Notes: generated from the sequence alone by a model not told the origin. Shown: positions 7,878-15,527, counted from the stretch's first letter. The stretch is 33,801 nucleotides of DNA from Nitrososphaerota archaeon (GCA_013288145.1 JABDCJ010000028.1:1-33801), one strand, 5' to 3'. Numbers and translations: made by a program.

Positions 7878-8702
7878 GTGACGAAAGCTGAATCAAGTGC
7901 TGAGACGAGAGAAGCTGATCTGATACTTCGATCGAAAGATCATCCTCTGATCACATCAAAGTCTCTTGCAGCAGATTTGAAAAGGATGGGCATTCGTCCG
8001 GGAATGACGATTTTAGTGCATTCATCACTTTCTTCCATTGGCTTGGGTGTGTGGCGGGGCGCCGGTGGTTATTCTAGCTCTGGAACAAGTTCTTGGCGAA
8101 GAAGGAATTCTCGTGATGCTGACGTATTCAGAAGACCTATCCGAACCATCCTACTGGAAGCATCCGGCAGTTCCAGAAGAGTGGTGGCAGTTGATTCGAG
8201 ACGAGTCCCCAGCCTTCATGCCCGATCTTACTCCAACTCGTCAGATCGGCGCAATACCGGAATGTTTTCGAAAACAGAACGGAACAAGAAGTAACCATCC
8301 TCAAACATCATTTGCCGCAAGAGGGAAAAAGCGGATTTTGTTTCAGGCTCGCACGCTCTTGCTTTTCCGTTAGGCGAAGAATCGCCCCTTGCGCGCATTT
8401 ACGATCTGAACGGATCTGTCTTGCTCCTTGGAGTGTCAAACGGAAATAATAGCTCAATTCATCTTGCTGAATACCGATCCAGCTTTCCGGGAAAAAGGGA
8501 GGTGAAATCCGGCGCTCCTATTTTCTAGGATGGAAAAAGGCGGCGGGTTGAGTTTGATGACATCTATTACGACGACTCTGACTTTCCGAGAGTTGGAGCT
8601 GATTTTGCCAAGGACACGGGGTTGGTCACTGAAAGAAGGGTCGGCCTTGCAATTACACTGATCATGCCACAAAAACAACTCGTTGATTATTCTGTAGAAT
8701 AG
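7878..8702 (+). pseudogene. Broken AAC(3)-family (antibiotic) N-acetyltransferase
   Basis: Three consecutive segments in two frames together recreate an aminoglycoside 3-N-acetyltransferase-like protein. Frame of 7878 (GTG start) gives RMGIRPGMTILVHSSLSSIG. An extra base near 8044 shifts the rest to the frame of 8038, reading WVCGGAPVVILALEQVLG, PAVPEEWWQLIRDESPAF and [11 protein letters not shown] second shift in the A-rich stretch at 8322-8333 returns to the first frame, reading [20 protein letters not shown] and [18 protein letters not shown]. An amber stop (8526-8528) interrupts this last part before the final conserved residues, and the frame ends at 8700-8702. Two frameshifts plus a stop make a functional product very unlikely. 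Intact family members transfer acetyl from acetyl-CoA to amino groups of antibiotics or other amines. Confidence 0.8.
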
Positions 8703-8804
8703 TTCAAGAAAAACAGATGAATAGTAGCGAAAAAAGACTAGTTGATTCGGGAAGATCTTAATCTTTTGTGAGAAAGACGAATGTCCTCATCACTACATCT
8801 TTGC

Positions 8805-9215
8805 TTATTCTGCCCTAATTTCACGATAAACTTGCTCCGGGGTACGACTTTGTCCGTCATCAAAGACATCCTCCGGAAAGTTCTTCATTGAAAATTCCGT
8901 CATTGCATACATTATAGGAATTACGTCCCTTCCAAGATCGGTGAGGGAATAATCGATCCGAATGGGAGTACCCGGATAGACTTTTCGAGCCACGACACCC
9001 ATCACTTCAAGTTCTCTCAGTCTCAGCGCTAGCATTCGAGGGTTTATTCCGGGTGCATTTTTCTGAATCTGATTAAACTTTGTATTCCCCAGCATGAGTT
9101 CGCGAATTATCTCTATCGTCCACCTTTTACCCAGCGTTCGAAATCCAAGCGCAATTGGGCAAGACTTTAGATTTGAATAATTTTCAAGCGACTTTAGAAA
9201 CTTCTCTTCCTGCAA
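8805..9215 (-). CDS. HxlR-family winged-helix transcriptional regulator
   Basis: A 136-residue HxlR/MarR-like DNA-binding protein. It has the family layout: an N-terminal Cys in SCPIALGFRTLGKRWTIEII, then FNQIQKNAPGINPRMLALRLRELE (recognition helix, residues about 47-70), then the wing IRIDYSLTDLGRDVIPIM. HxlR proteins act as dimeric cytosolic regulators that often respond to aldehydes, quinones or redox stress through that Cys. The start is TTG at 9215, supported by a TATA-like element (minus strand) about 29 bp upstream at 9240-9249. It faces away from the penicillin acylase gene across a 262-bp spacer, so it could control that operon; this is inferred from position only. Confidence 0.85.
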   Translation of the reverse strand: MQEEKFLKSLENYSNLKSCPIALGFRTLGKRWTIEIIRELMLGNTKFNQIQKNAPGINPRMLALRLRELEVMGVVARKVYPGTPIRIDYSLTDLGRDVIPIMYAMTEFSMKNFPEDVFDDGQSRTPEQVYREIRAE

Positions 9216-9239
9216 GTTGCTTACAGTCCTGATAGCGGG

Positions 9240-9249
9240 CTTAAATCAC
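9240..9249 (-). promoter_or_regulatory. TATA box of the HxlR gene
   Basis: On the minus strand GTGATTTAAG is centred about 29 bp ahead of the TTG start at 9215. Confidence 0.45.
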
Positions 9250-9452
9250 TTCTCTTTTTGTATCAACTTTATGAATACAAGCATTTCATTCATGTCACTT
9301 CCACGACCTTCGCCGAATCGAGCATTTCTTTTGGCTTGAACAATCATCTCAATCGCAATTTCCTGATTGTTTGGCCCTCTTTTGTCCAGTACTTGATTTT
9401 GAGTAACAAAGTAAATTTTATGGGAAGCTGCCTGAGTCTGATTTTCTCAACC

Positions 9453-9460
9453 AATAAATA
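9453..9460 (+). promoter_or_regulatory. TATA box of the penicillin acylase gene
   Basis: AATAAATA lies about 22 bp before the ATG at 9478, consistent with a leaderless transcript that supports this start. Confidence 0.55.
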
Positions 9461-9477
9461 ACTCTCCGCCGAGATCT

Positions 9478-12078
9478 ATGCTATTCCGGACAACGAGGCA
9501 TCCTGTGAAAAGACGCAGACTGATAATTTCCCTTGCAATACTCGCGATTTTGCTTGCGGGAACTGCGCTCCCGATAGGTTCTCTTCCGCCGCTTCAGAAA
9601 CTTCTGAACCCGGAGACGGGGATTTGGGCTCCGAGCTCTCCAGTCAATAACCTGGAGTTAGGGCAGCAATCCACAACGATTGTTCTGAATGGAACGAGCG
9701 CGCGAGTCGATTTGAATATTGATCAGAATGGCTTTGTTCGCATCGCTTCAAACGAGACTTGGGCAATGTATTTCGAGCAAGGTTACATGACGGCTAAACT
9801 TCGGCTGACGCAAATGGACTTTACGCGAAGGCTTGCCGAGGGAAATCTCTCCGCAATCGTAGGTTCATCAGCGCTATCAAGCGACGAGTTTTACAGAACC
9901 CTCGAAATGTATCCAGTTGCCACGGAAGTTATCAATAACCTATCGAAGTCCAGTGCGGCTTACATTGCAGTAAGTTCGTTTACCGCGGGTGTTAATTCGT
10001 ACATGTCCTCGATTTCCTCTCCGTCACTCCCCTTGCTCTTCAAATTGCTGGATTACACTCCGACTCAATGGAAAATGGAGGACACGTACGTCGTACAGCA
10101 ACTCCTGACGTGGCAACTCAGTTCTTCATTCGATCCGCTTTTCTTCAATTACGCACTGGAAAAAATGCCTGAGAATGTAATCACCTCTCTTTACCCTGCT
10201 TACCCATCTTCGGTTCAATTTCCTATGGTGCCATACTCTCTCAATCCTGCGATTTATTCAGAATCGGGCAACCTCAAGAATCTCACTCTTTACTCGCCAA
10301 CCATACTCAGTTTGAATCTCAGCTCCTTTCAAACAGCAGCACTTGTCACTGCACCGAGATCGAATAACAGTGAGGCGAACTCGATAATCTCTCAGTTATG
10401 GTCCCAGCTCAATTCGGTTCGCACTACTTTCCATTCCATCGACGACAAGGGCAGCAATAACTGGGCAGTAAGCTCGAACCTGACCGGCGGCGGAGCCATC
10501 TTAGCTAACGATCCTCACCTCTCGATTACTGTCCCGCCGATCTGGCTTGGGTTCCAGCTCGTGGGTCCGGGCGAAAATGTGATTGGAGTCTCGTTTCCAG
10601 GAACACCGGGAATAGTTCTCGGCCACAACCCGTACATTGCCTGGGCTGCAACCGATTCCAATGTGCAGGCGACCTACTTCTACTTCGAAACGCTGAACCC
10701 CGCAAATTCGAACGAGTACATGCACAACGGGCAGTGGACAAAGTTCTCAATCCTGAACGAGTCGATTCCGGTTGCAGGTTCAACTCCTACCTCAATTTCT
10801 GTAAAAAGAGCGATCAACGGCGCGATGATTCCAGGATGGAACAACACCATAGCTCTGGACTGGACAGGACTATATCCGTCGGACGAACTTTCAGCCCTTC
10901 TCTCGCTCGATGTTGCACAGAACGTTAGCGCCGCGCAAAACGCTCTTACTAACTTCAAAGTCGGAATCCAGAATTGGGCAGTTGCGGACAACAAAGGTAA
11001 CATCGGTATATTCACGTACGGATATTATCCCATTATAGAGAAAGGCAATCCGCGCGGAGTGCTCCCCGGGAATGGAAGCTTCGACTGGGTCGGTTCAATT
11101 CCATTATCAGAGCAACCTCACCAATACGATCCTCCAAATGGATTCGTGTTTTCTGCAAATCAGATCCAGGTATCCCCAAACTATCCTTACTATATTGGAT
11201 GGAATTTCGAGTCGGGTTACAGAGCGGCTGAAATCTTCACGGTCTTGAATTCGACGTATAAACCAAATGTAAGTCAGATGGAGCAACTCCAGCTCTCTAA
11301 CCATGATTATTCTTCGAACATTTTTCTCAAGCCTCTACTCAGCGCCCTTGAGCGCTCCAACTACAGCTCGATTCCCGAGACGGACACACTGGCGGCCTGG
11401 AATGGAAACATGGACCTAAACTCGACCGCGGCTTCGATCTATTATTTCTGGCTGAATTCCTACATCAACGACACATTCGTCCCATACTTGGAACACTACA
11501 ACATTACTGTCACTGAAGGATTATACGGCACAACTTTCTTCGCAGCCTCCAACGCGATAAATCAGGGCCCTCTAGTAGAAGATCTTGCAAACTGGACTGT
11601 GAATTTTCCTACTATTCAGTGGTTTAACAACCCGGTCAATGGAGAGAAAAGGAACGCGACCACGCTGATGGTTCAGGGATTCCACGAAGCGCTTCAGGAA
11701 CTTTCAGCTTTGAAGGGGAATTATTCACAAACTTCTTGGCAGTGGGGAAACATCCACACCAGATACGATCCGAACTTGTTTGGTCTGCCGGCGCTCGACG
11801 GGCCTGCACTTCCAGCACCGGGCGACGACAATACTCCGAATGCAGCTTACGGAATAAACTCGACAATCGGACCGAGCTGGAGACAGATTACAGACATGAG
11901 TCGTCCGTTGAATTCTTCGTTCGGGATCTACCCCGGAGGTCTGAGTGAGAACTATATTTCGCCGTATTACTCTAACACTGTCGAAGATTGGAACAACGGA
12001 GTCTATTACACGCTGATACCTTCCGGATTACCACCAGAGTTCTACTACCTTTATCCGGGAGGAAGCTCGTCGCCTTGA
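9478..12078 (+). CDS. Penicillin acylase family Ntn-hydrolase (S45)
   Basis: An 866-residue self-processing amidase precursor. After a basic tail and hydrophobic segment (about residues 14-36: signal peptide or anchor) comes the alpha-chain region, then the autocleavage site at GSNNWAVS. Ser326 would become the N-terminal nucleophile of the beta chain. ILANDPHL (about 341-348) and FPGTPGIVLGHN are conserved S45 beta-chain motifs. Family members hydrolyse acyl amides such as beta-lactam side chains or N-acyl homoserine lactones; the natural substrate is unknown. It probably acts outside the cell membrane. Its stop overlaps the start of the next gene by one base, so the two are co-transcribed, with a P450 gene following. 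Confidence 0.88.
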   Translation: MLFRTTRHPVKRRRLIISLAILAILLAGTALPIGSLPPLQKLLNPETGIWAPSSPVNNLELGQQSTTIVLNGTSARVDLNIDQNGFVRIASNETWAMYFEQGYMTAKLRLTQMDFTRRLAEGNLSAIVGSSALSSDEFYRTLEMYPVATEVINNLSKSSAAYIAVSSFTAGVNSYMSSISSPSLPLLFKLLDYTPTQWKMEDTYVVQQLLTWQLSSSFDPLFFNYALEKMPENVITSLYPAYPSSVQFPMVPYSLNPAIYSESGNLKNLTLYSPTILSLNLSSFQTAALVTAPRSNNSEANSIISQLWSQLNSVRTTFHSIDDKGSNNWAVSSNLTGGGAILANDPHLSITVPPIWLGFQLVGPGENVIGVSFPGTPGIVLGHNPYIAWAATDSNVQATYFYFETLNPANSNEYMHNGQWTKFSILNESIPVAGSTPTSISVKRAINGAMIPGWNNTIALDWTGLYPSDELSALLSLDVAQNVSAAQNALTNFKVGIQNWAVADNKGNIGIFTYGYYPIIEKGNPRGVLPGNGSFDWVGSIPLSEQPHQYDPPNGFVFSANQIQVSPNYPYYIGWNFESGYRAAEIFTVLNSTYKPNVSQMEQLQLSNHDYSSNIFLKPLLSALERSNYSSIPETDTLAAWNGNMDLNSTAASIYYFWLNSYINDTFVPYLEHYNITVTEGLYGTTFFAASNAINQGPLVEDLANWTVNFPTIQWFNNPVNGEKRNATTLMVQGFHEALQELSALKGNYSQTSWQWGNIHTRYDPNLFGLPALDGPALPAPGDDNTPNAAYGINSTIGPSWRQITDMSRPLNSSFGIYPGGLSENYISPYYSNTVEDWNNGVYYTLIPSGLPPEFYYLYPGGSSSP

Positions 12079-12467
12079 TGCGCCTCACTTCAGATCTTTA
12101 CTTCCTCCTTCTGGTGGATCTGGCGGCTTGCTTTCTACTATCTTACTTTGGCGTGTGGTACCTGGCTTTCATACCATCTGTCCTAATTGGTTCTTTGCTC
12201 AAGAGTAGATGGTTGCACCTGATCAGTTTTGGATTCTCCGGAGCAATAGGGGCGATCTTGCCAATCTTCATCTCGGATGCAACTGCCCGCCTGGATAGCG
12301 GCGCAGTCCTTGCGGCAGTACTAGGACTCCCGGGTGGATTTGTCGGTCCCTTGATTCTAACGGCGATGGTTGCTTTCTTCATTTCAGGGCTTGCGGCAGT
12401 TGTTGCGTCCTCTTTCCGCGATACTAGCCCGGAACCCGTGGCAATCAAGCCAAAACAAAAAGTGTAG
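12078..12467 (+). CDS. Small integral membrane protein
   Basis: A 129-residue protein whose ATG shares one base with the stop of the penicillin acylase gene (TGATG), implying translational coupling. It has about four hydrophobic segments: LYFLLLVDLAACFLLSYFG, a short LAFIPSVLIGSLL, LISFGFSGAIGAILPIFI and LILTAMVAFFISGLAAVVA. A Lys/Pro-rich cytosolic tail follows. I recognise no family. By position it may hold or assist the acylase at the membrane. The frame is open upstream to 11988, but that part overlaps the acylase gene and is only a shadow. Confidence 0.65.
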   Translation: MRLTSDLYFLLLVDLAACFLLSYFGVWYLAFIPSVLIGSLLKSRWLHLISFGFSGAIGAILPIFISDATARLDSGAVLAAVLGLPGGFVGPLILTAMVAFFISGLAAVVASSFRDTSPEPVAIKPKQKV

Positions 12468-12482
12468 GATTCTGAGCCGAAT

Positions 12483-12490
12483 CAATATAC
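12483..12490 (+). promoter_or_regulatory. TATA box of the P450 gene
   Basis: CAATATAC is centred about 29 bp before the ATG at 12516. The P450 gene may therefore have its own leaderless transcript in addition to any read-through from the acylase operon. Confidence 0.45.
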
Positions 12491-12515
12491 GCAACCGCAC
12501 CTTCATGGGCCCTTT

Positions 12516-13703
12516 ATGCAAAGAACGGAAGTTCCTCAATTTGGAAGTGACGAATGGTTTCTTGATGCGTCACCGTGGTATGATCTTATGCTTAGCAAAG
12601 CGCCCGTTTTCTTCGAGAAGGGCAGCGCAACATGGCACGTTTTCAGCTATAGCGACGTCGAGCGAGTACTCACTCAGTTCAGCCTGTTCTCTTCACAATT
12701 TAGCTCGTATGAGGCAGAACGACCTGGCCAAGATCGGGGCTCGGAAGACGCAAATATTATGGGAAGCATGCTGACAACCGATCCACCTTTTCACACTAAA
12801 CTCCGAAATATAGTTTCGAAATCTTTCACCCCAGCCTCAATTTCACTTTTGGAACCGAGGGTTCGTGAAATTTCATCCGCTTTGATCAAGGATTTTCCCT
12901 CCAAGCTTGACTTTGTAGCTAACTTTACCGATCCATTTCCAGTCACGGTCATCGCGGAGATGCTCGGAATTCCTGCGGATGATCGGAAGAAGTTCAAAAG
13001 ATGGTCGGACAATGAAATCGGATCCTCCGAAGAAACTCCTCTAAACAGGAGGAAGTTGCACGTCGAACTTACACAGTACTTTTCAAAGACAATTGAAGAA
13101 CGCAAGAAAAATCCAGGCTCGGATCTTATTTCTTCAATAGTTACTTCGGAGGTGGATGGTGCACGCCTCACCGAAGCCGAGGCTGTCAGTTTTTGCATTC
13201 TCCTTCTCATCGCTGGAAACGAGACGACGACCAACCTTCTGGGGAATGCGATTCGCCTTTTTGCTCGATACAACTCGATCGAAAAGCTTCACGAAACTCC
13301 CACTACAATACCAACTGCAGTCGAAGAGGTTCTAAGATTTAGCTCGCCGGTGCGTGCCATGTTCAGAATTGCGACCAAAGACTCTGAACTCGCCGGGCAG
13401 CAGGTGAAAGCGGGTCAGTCGTTGATGGCCTGGATAGGTTCCGCCAACCGGGACGACAAAAAATTCATCGACCCGCAAAAGTTCGACATTGAAAGGAAAC
13501 CAAACCCCCACATCGCTTTCGGACATGGAATACACATGTGCCTCGGCGCCCCGTTGGCTCGGCTGGAATCTCGCGTCGCGATCGAGCTCCTCGCTGGAAA
13601 GTATCGGCAAGTGGAGCTACTGGCGAAAGATGAAGAGCTCGTTCCGATAAGAAATGTCGCTATCGGAGGAGTGGGTCACTTGCCAGTGAGATTTGCGGCA
13701 TAG
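12516..13703 (+). CDS. Cytochrome P450
   Basis: A 395-residue soluble class I P450 monooxygenase, close to the usual length of bacterial and archaeal CYPs. The I-helix oxygen-binding motif is AGNETT (233-238), the K-helix ExxR is Glu271-Arg274 (EVLR), and the heme loop FGHGIHMC places the thiolate ligand at Cys342, followed by LGAPLARLE. No N-terminal membrane segment is present, so it is cytosolic and needs separate ferredoxin and reductase partners, none of which are in the window. The substrate is unknown. It lies 48 bp after the membrane protein gene. Its last 44 bp overlap the convergent regulator gene. Confidence 0.93.
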   Translation: MQRTEVPQFGSDEWFLDASPWYDLMLSKAPVFFEKGSATWHVFSYSDVERVLTQFSLFSSQFSSYEAERPGQDRGSEDANIMGSMLTTDPPFHTKLRNIVSKSFTPASISLLEPRVREISSALIKDFPSKLDFVANFTDPFPVTVIAEMLGIPADDRKKFKRWSDNEIGSSEETPLNRRKLHVELTQYFSKTIEERKKNPGSDLISSIVTSEVDGARLTEAEAVSFCILLLIAGNETTTNLLGNAIRLFARYNSIEKLHETPTTIPTAVEEVLRFSSPVRAMFRIATKDSELAGQQVKAGQSLMAWIGSANRDDKKFIDPQKFDIERKPNPHIAFGHGIHMCLGAPLARLESRVAIELLAGKYRQVELLAKDEELVPIRNVAIGGVGHLPVRFAA

Positions 13704-14073
13704 TAACCAATCTGCTCCTCTTTTGCTGAATTTCAGTTCCTACTGCCTGTGGAACTGTGAGGAATCCAAGCTGTGCGCAGACCTGTTCGAAAGTCTTGAT
13801 GTGATAATCCAGCCAAGGATGGATTGAGTAGACGACGCCGTACCTTTCGCCCGAACTCTGGACCAGATTGTTTTTCTGCAAAATAGCCATGTGATGCTGA
13901 ACCGAACGATAGTCCACGCCGATCAATTTTGCCAGCTGGTTCAGATTGTTTGGTCTTTCGCGAACTGCATTCAGGATCTTTGCCCTGTTCTCTCCTCCTC
14001 GGCTTGCTCCAAGTAAAAACCAGAGCAGTCGTCTAAACTCTTCATCGCTGTTGTTTCTTTCACTCATTTCCAA
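13660..14073 (-). CDS. Winged-helix (ArsR-like) transcriptional regulator
   Basis: A 137-residue protein with one winged-helix domain. GGENRAKILNAVRERPNNLN and LAKLIGVDYRSVQHHMAILQ (about residues 26-66) form the HTH, and GERYGVVYSIHPWLDYHI is the wing. A roughly 45-residue tail follows that could mediate dimerisation. It is similar in pattern to the wHTH of the membrane-anchored regulator at 6603-7148, but has no membrane segment. The 3' end overlaps the P450 gene in antisense by 44 bp. Two 16-bp palindromes lie 85-150 bp upstream and might be its operators, although their sequence looks more like a BlaI box. Confidence 0.78.
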   Translation of the reverse strand: MEMSERNNSDEEFRRLLWFLLGASRGGENRAKILNAVRERPNNLNQLAKLIGVDYRSVQHHMAILQKNNLVQSSGERYGVVYSIHPWLDYHIKTFEQVCAQLGFLTVPQAVGTEIQQKRSRLVTMPQISLASDPLLR

Positions 14074-14158
14074 TTACTTTCCCACTATTTTTTCCTAATC
14101 CAGCCAATTTTCAGTGTAAGCCTTGGGTATTCGGGTGTTCCGAAACTTGTTGGCGAGT

Positions 14159-14174
14159 TACTATACCGATAGTA
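14159..14174. promoter_or_regulatory. BlaI-like palindromic operator, copy 1
   Basis: TACTAT-ACCG-ATAGTA is a perfect inverted repeat with 6-bp arms and 4-bp spacer, matching the layout of the BlaI/MecI box (TACTAC-N4-GTAGTA). It is exactly 50 bp from copy 2. Confidence 0.6.
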
Positions 14175-14208
14175 GTAATTAAAAGGATTTCTAAGCATTT
14201 TGACCGCT

Positions 14209-14224
14209 TACTACTACGGTAGTA
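14209..14224. promoter_or_regulatory. BlaI-like palindromic operator, copy 2
   Basis: TACTAC-TACG-GTAGTA is a perfect inverted repeat whose arms equal the classical BlaI/MecI half-site. The flanks agree with copy 1 (TTA before; AGTAGYAAT at the right side). It lies between the divergent regulator and GNAT genes. Confidence 0.65.
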
Positions 14225-14352
14225 GCAATAAGGAGGATTGTTATTTGTCCTTCATTCTGAGCTCATCTATTCAGTCCCGTCTGGGATTCATAGATCATTC
14301 TAGAATATCGGAACGGTAATCGAACTCGGAGCAGGCAAATATTCATACTCTA

Positions 14353-15039
14353 TTGATAATTACCTTTGAAAATTACTGGTATTCTAAATTGAGAGAGAGT
14401 ACACGAGCTCGCACAACGGAAACCACCGATCTCGGACCAGTAATACTGAAGGGAGAACATATCATTCTAGAGCCGATCGCTAATGAACATTCTGTAGGGC
14501 TATTGGAAGCTGGGGCTGGCCTTGACTGGGCTTGGATGTCCTCAAAGCTCACGGATCTTCATATTATTCACAAGTGCATTGAGGAAACTTTGTCCGCTCA
14601 GAAGAGAGGAGAAGAGTACGCGTTTACAGTCCGCGAGATTTCTTCCGGTAAGATAATTGGAAGCACGCGCTACATGGATACGCACCCAAAAAGCTTGGGA
14701 ACCGAAATCGGCTGGACGTGGTATTCTCCTAGCGTTTGGGGAACTTTGGTCAATCCGGAGTGTAAGTTACTACTTTTAGAACATGCCTTCGATGACTGGG
14801 GAGCAATACGCGTTCAGCTAAAGACAGACGACAAGAATGTACACTCTCAGCGAGCAATATTGAAGCTAGGAGCAAAATTCGAAGGCAAGTTAAGAAACCA
14901 CAGAATACGTCCTGACGGAACAATCCGGCATACAATGATGTATTCAATAACAAACGAAGAGTGGCCAGAAGTTAAGTACTCGTTGAGAAAAAGGATCGCT
15001 GAGCTGAAGAGTACCTTCAGCAGCTCACAAAAGTTGTGA
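14353..15039 (+). CDS. GNAT acetyltransferase (RimJ/RimL-like)
   Basis: A protein of up to 228 residues of the GCN5-related N-acetyltransferase superfamily, with the pattern of the RimJ/RimL-type branch: GPVILKGEHIILEPIANEHS at the start of the domain, SGKIIGSTRYM, TEIGWTWYSPSVWGTLVN, the acetyl-CoA binding region NPECKLLLLEHAFD, and QLKTDDKNVHSQRAILKLGA followed by EGKLRNHR. Substrate (a protein N-terminus, amino acid or drug) cannot be told. No ATG precedes residue 68, so the start must be TTG: 14353 is the first in the frame. TTG 14389 would trim the variable N-terminus and fits family length better. Two BlaI-like palindromes lie 130-190 bp upstream. Confidence 0.82.
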   Translation: MIITFENYWYSKLRESTRARTTETTDLGPVILKGEHIILEPIANEHSVGLLEAGAGLDWAWMSSKLTDLHIIHKCIEETLSAQKRGEEYAFTVREISSGKIIGSTRYMDTHPKSLGTEIGWTWYSPSVWGTLVNPECKLLLLEHAFDDWGAIRVQLKTDDKNVHSQRAILKLGAKFEGKLRNHRIRPDGTIRHTMMYSITNEEWPEVKYSLRKRIAELKSTFSSSQKL

Positions 15040-15127
15040 ATGCCCGGAATTTTATCAGCGAGATTAATATTTCAAAATCTTGAACCTAGGAGAATCGAAT
15101 TTAGTGCATTAAAGCAAGAAATCCCGG

Positions 15128-15134
15128 AAAAAAA
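15128..15134 (-). terminator. T-run after tRNA-Tyr
   Basis: Seven consecutive T on the minus strand begin three bases after the tRNA discriminator base, a typical archaeal tRNA termination signal. Confidence 0.6.
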
Positions 15135-15151
15135 GAGTCCCGCGGGTCGGA

Positions 15152-15182
15152 TTTTCAGGCGCGGCTTTTTCAACCGCACTCA
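15152..15182 (-). other. tRNA-Tyr intron 3 (T-loop, position 59/60, 31 nt)
   Basis: A textbook bulge-helix-bulge. Outer helix GTCGG/CCGAC (T-stem), central helix TTCA/TGAA, both bulges AA|T, and inner helix GTGCGG/CCGCGC closed by a 9-nt loop. Confidence 0.88.
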
Positions 15183-15204
15183 TTTGAACCGACGACAGTC
15201 CGGT

Positions 15205-15274
15205 TTCTGTAAGCTTGATAGGCTGGGTCGGGATCAGCGCCTCAAAAATTCTAATCTTGAGGAGCCAGAGATCT
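15205..15274 (-). other. tRNA-Tyr intron 2 (canonical position 37/38, 70 nt)
   Basis: Central helix CTGT (exon, positions 32-35) pairs perfectly with ACAG near the intron end. The bulges are AG|A and AA|A. The outer helix is the anticodon stem (complete only after intron 1 is removed). A hairpin CCTCAA/TTGAGG lies inside. Confidence 0.85.
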
Positions 15275-15281
15275 CTACAGC

Positions 15282-15314
15282 ATCTCCCCTTGGCTCTTGT
15301 TAGGAGCCGGAGGT
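15282..15314 (-). other. tRNA-Tyr intron 1 (position 30/31, 33 nt)
   Basis: Central helix CTTC (exon) pairs with GGAG (intron), with 3-nt bulges CG|A and AT|G at the two cuts. The intron folds as hairpin GGCTC-CTAACAA-GAGCC, which mimics an anticodon arm. The outer helix is weak until splicing brings TCCG and G together. Confidence 0.75.
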
Positions 15315-15368
15315 CGGAAGCTCTACCAAGCTGAGCTACCGCGGGTAAAATGAAAAACCTTCTCCGCC

Positions 15369-15377
15369 CATAAATAA
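15369..15377 (-). promoter_or_regulatory. TATA box of tRNA-Tyr
   Basis: On the minus strand TTATTTATG is centred 28 bp upstream of tRNA position 1. Confidence 0.6.
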
Positions 15378-15514
15378 CTATCGCGATTAAAAGAAAATTT
15401 GATGTCACAAATTTCCTCTTTTCAATATGCGAGAAAAGCGTGAGAAATTAACTTGAATTTCAAATCCAACAATCTGGAATTGCTTTTTTCTCAAACTCTA
15501 ATGTTAACACAACA

Positions 15515-15527
15515 TTTATAGTATAAA
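15515..15527 (+). promoter_or_regulatory. TATA box of the oxidase operon
   Basis: TTTATAGTATAAA is centred about 28 bp before the TTG start at 15549. A GAGGAG at 15532-15537 could also serve as ribosome binding site. Confidence 0.6.

Larger units (their letters stand above)
15138..15345 (-). tRNA. tRNA-Tyr(GUA) with three introns
   Basis: Removing three introns leaves a 74-nt tRNA. Acceptor CCCGCGG/CCGCGGG has the C1-G72 pair typical of archaeal tRNA-Tyr. The D-arm is GCTC AGCTTGGTA GAGC. The anticodon arm is TCCGG CTGTAGA CCGGA (anticodon GTA, U33, purine 37). The variable loop is CTGTC and the T-arm is GTCGG TTCAAAT CCGAC. Discriminator A73; CCA is not encoded. Exons: 15345-15315, 15281-15275, 15204-15183, 15151-15138. 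Introns sit after tRNA positions 30, 37 and 59. All stems are fully paired only after splicing. T8-A14, G15-C48 and G18G19 are present. A TATA box lies 28 bp upstream and a T-run follows. The intron limits are inferred from bulge-helix-bulge folding. Confidence 0.9.

Noticed and set aside
8526..8528. Amber codon as pyrrolysine
   Set aside because: The gene also has two frameshifts and is not a methylamine methyltransferase; it is a pseudogene.
11988..12077. Longer N-terminus for the small membrane protein
   Set aside because: The extension overlaps the acylase gene. The ATG at 12078 overlapping the acylase stop is the natural coupled start.
15040..15303. Plus-strand 87-codon ORF after the GNAT gene
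   Set aside because: It runs antisense through the tRNA-Tyr gene and shows no domain.
15287..15309. Anticodon arm with AAC (Val)
   Set aside because: Archaea do not normally use A at position 34, and the arm lies inside intron 1 with the wrong distance to the D-arm.
15138..15345. Reading the tRNA as tRNA-Arg(CCT) from TCCGG-CTCCTAA plus CCGGA
   Set aside because: It leaves 7 unexplained bases after the D-arm and no bulge-helix-bulge at the supposed splice sites. The Tyr reading explains every base and has C1-G72.
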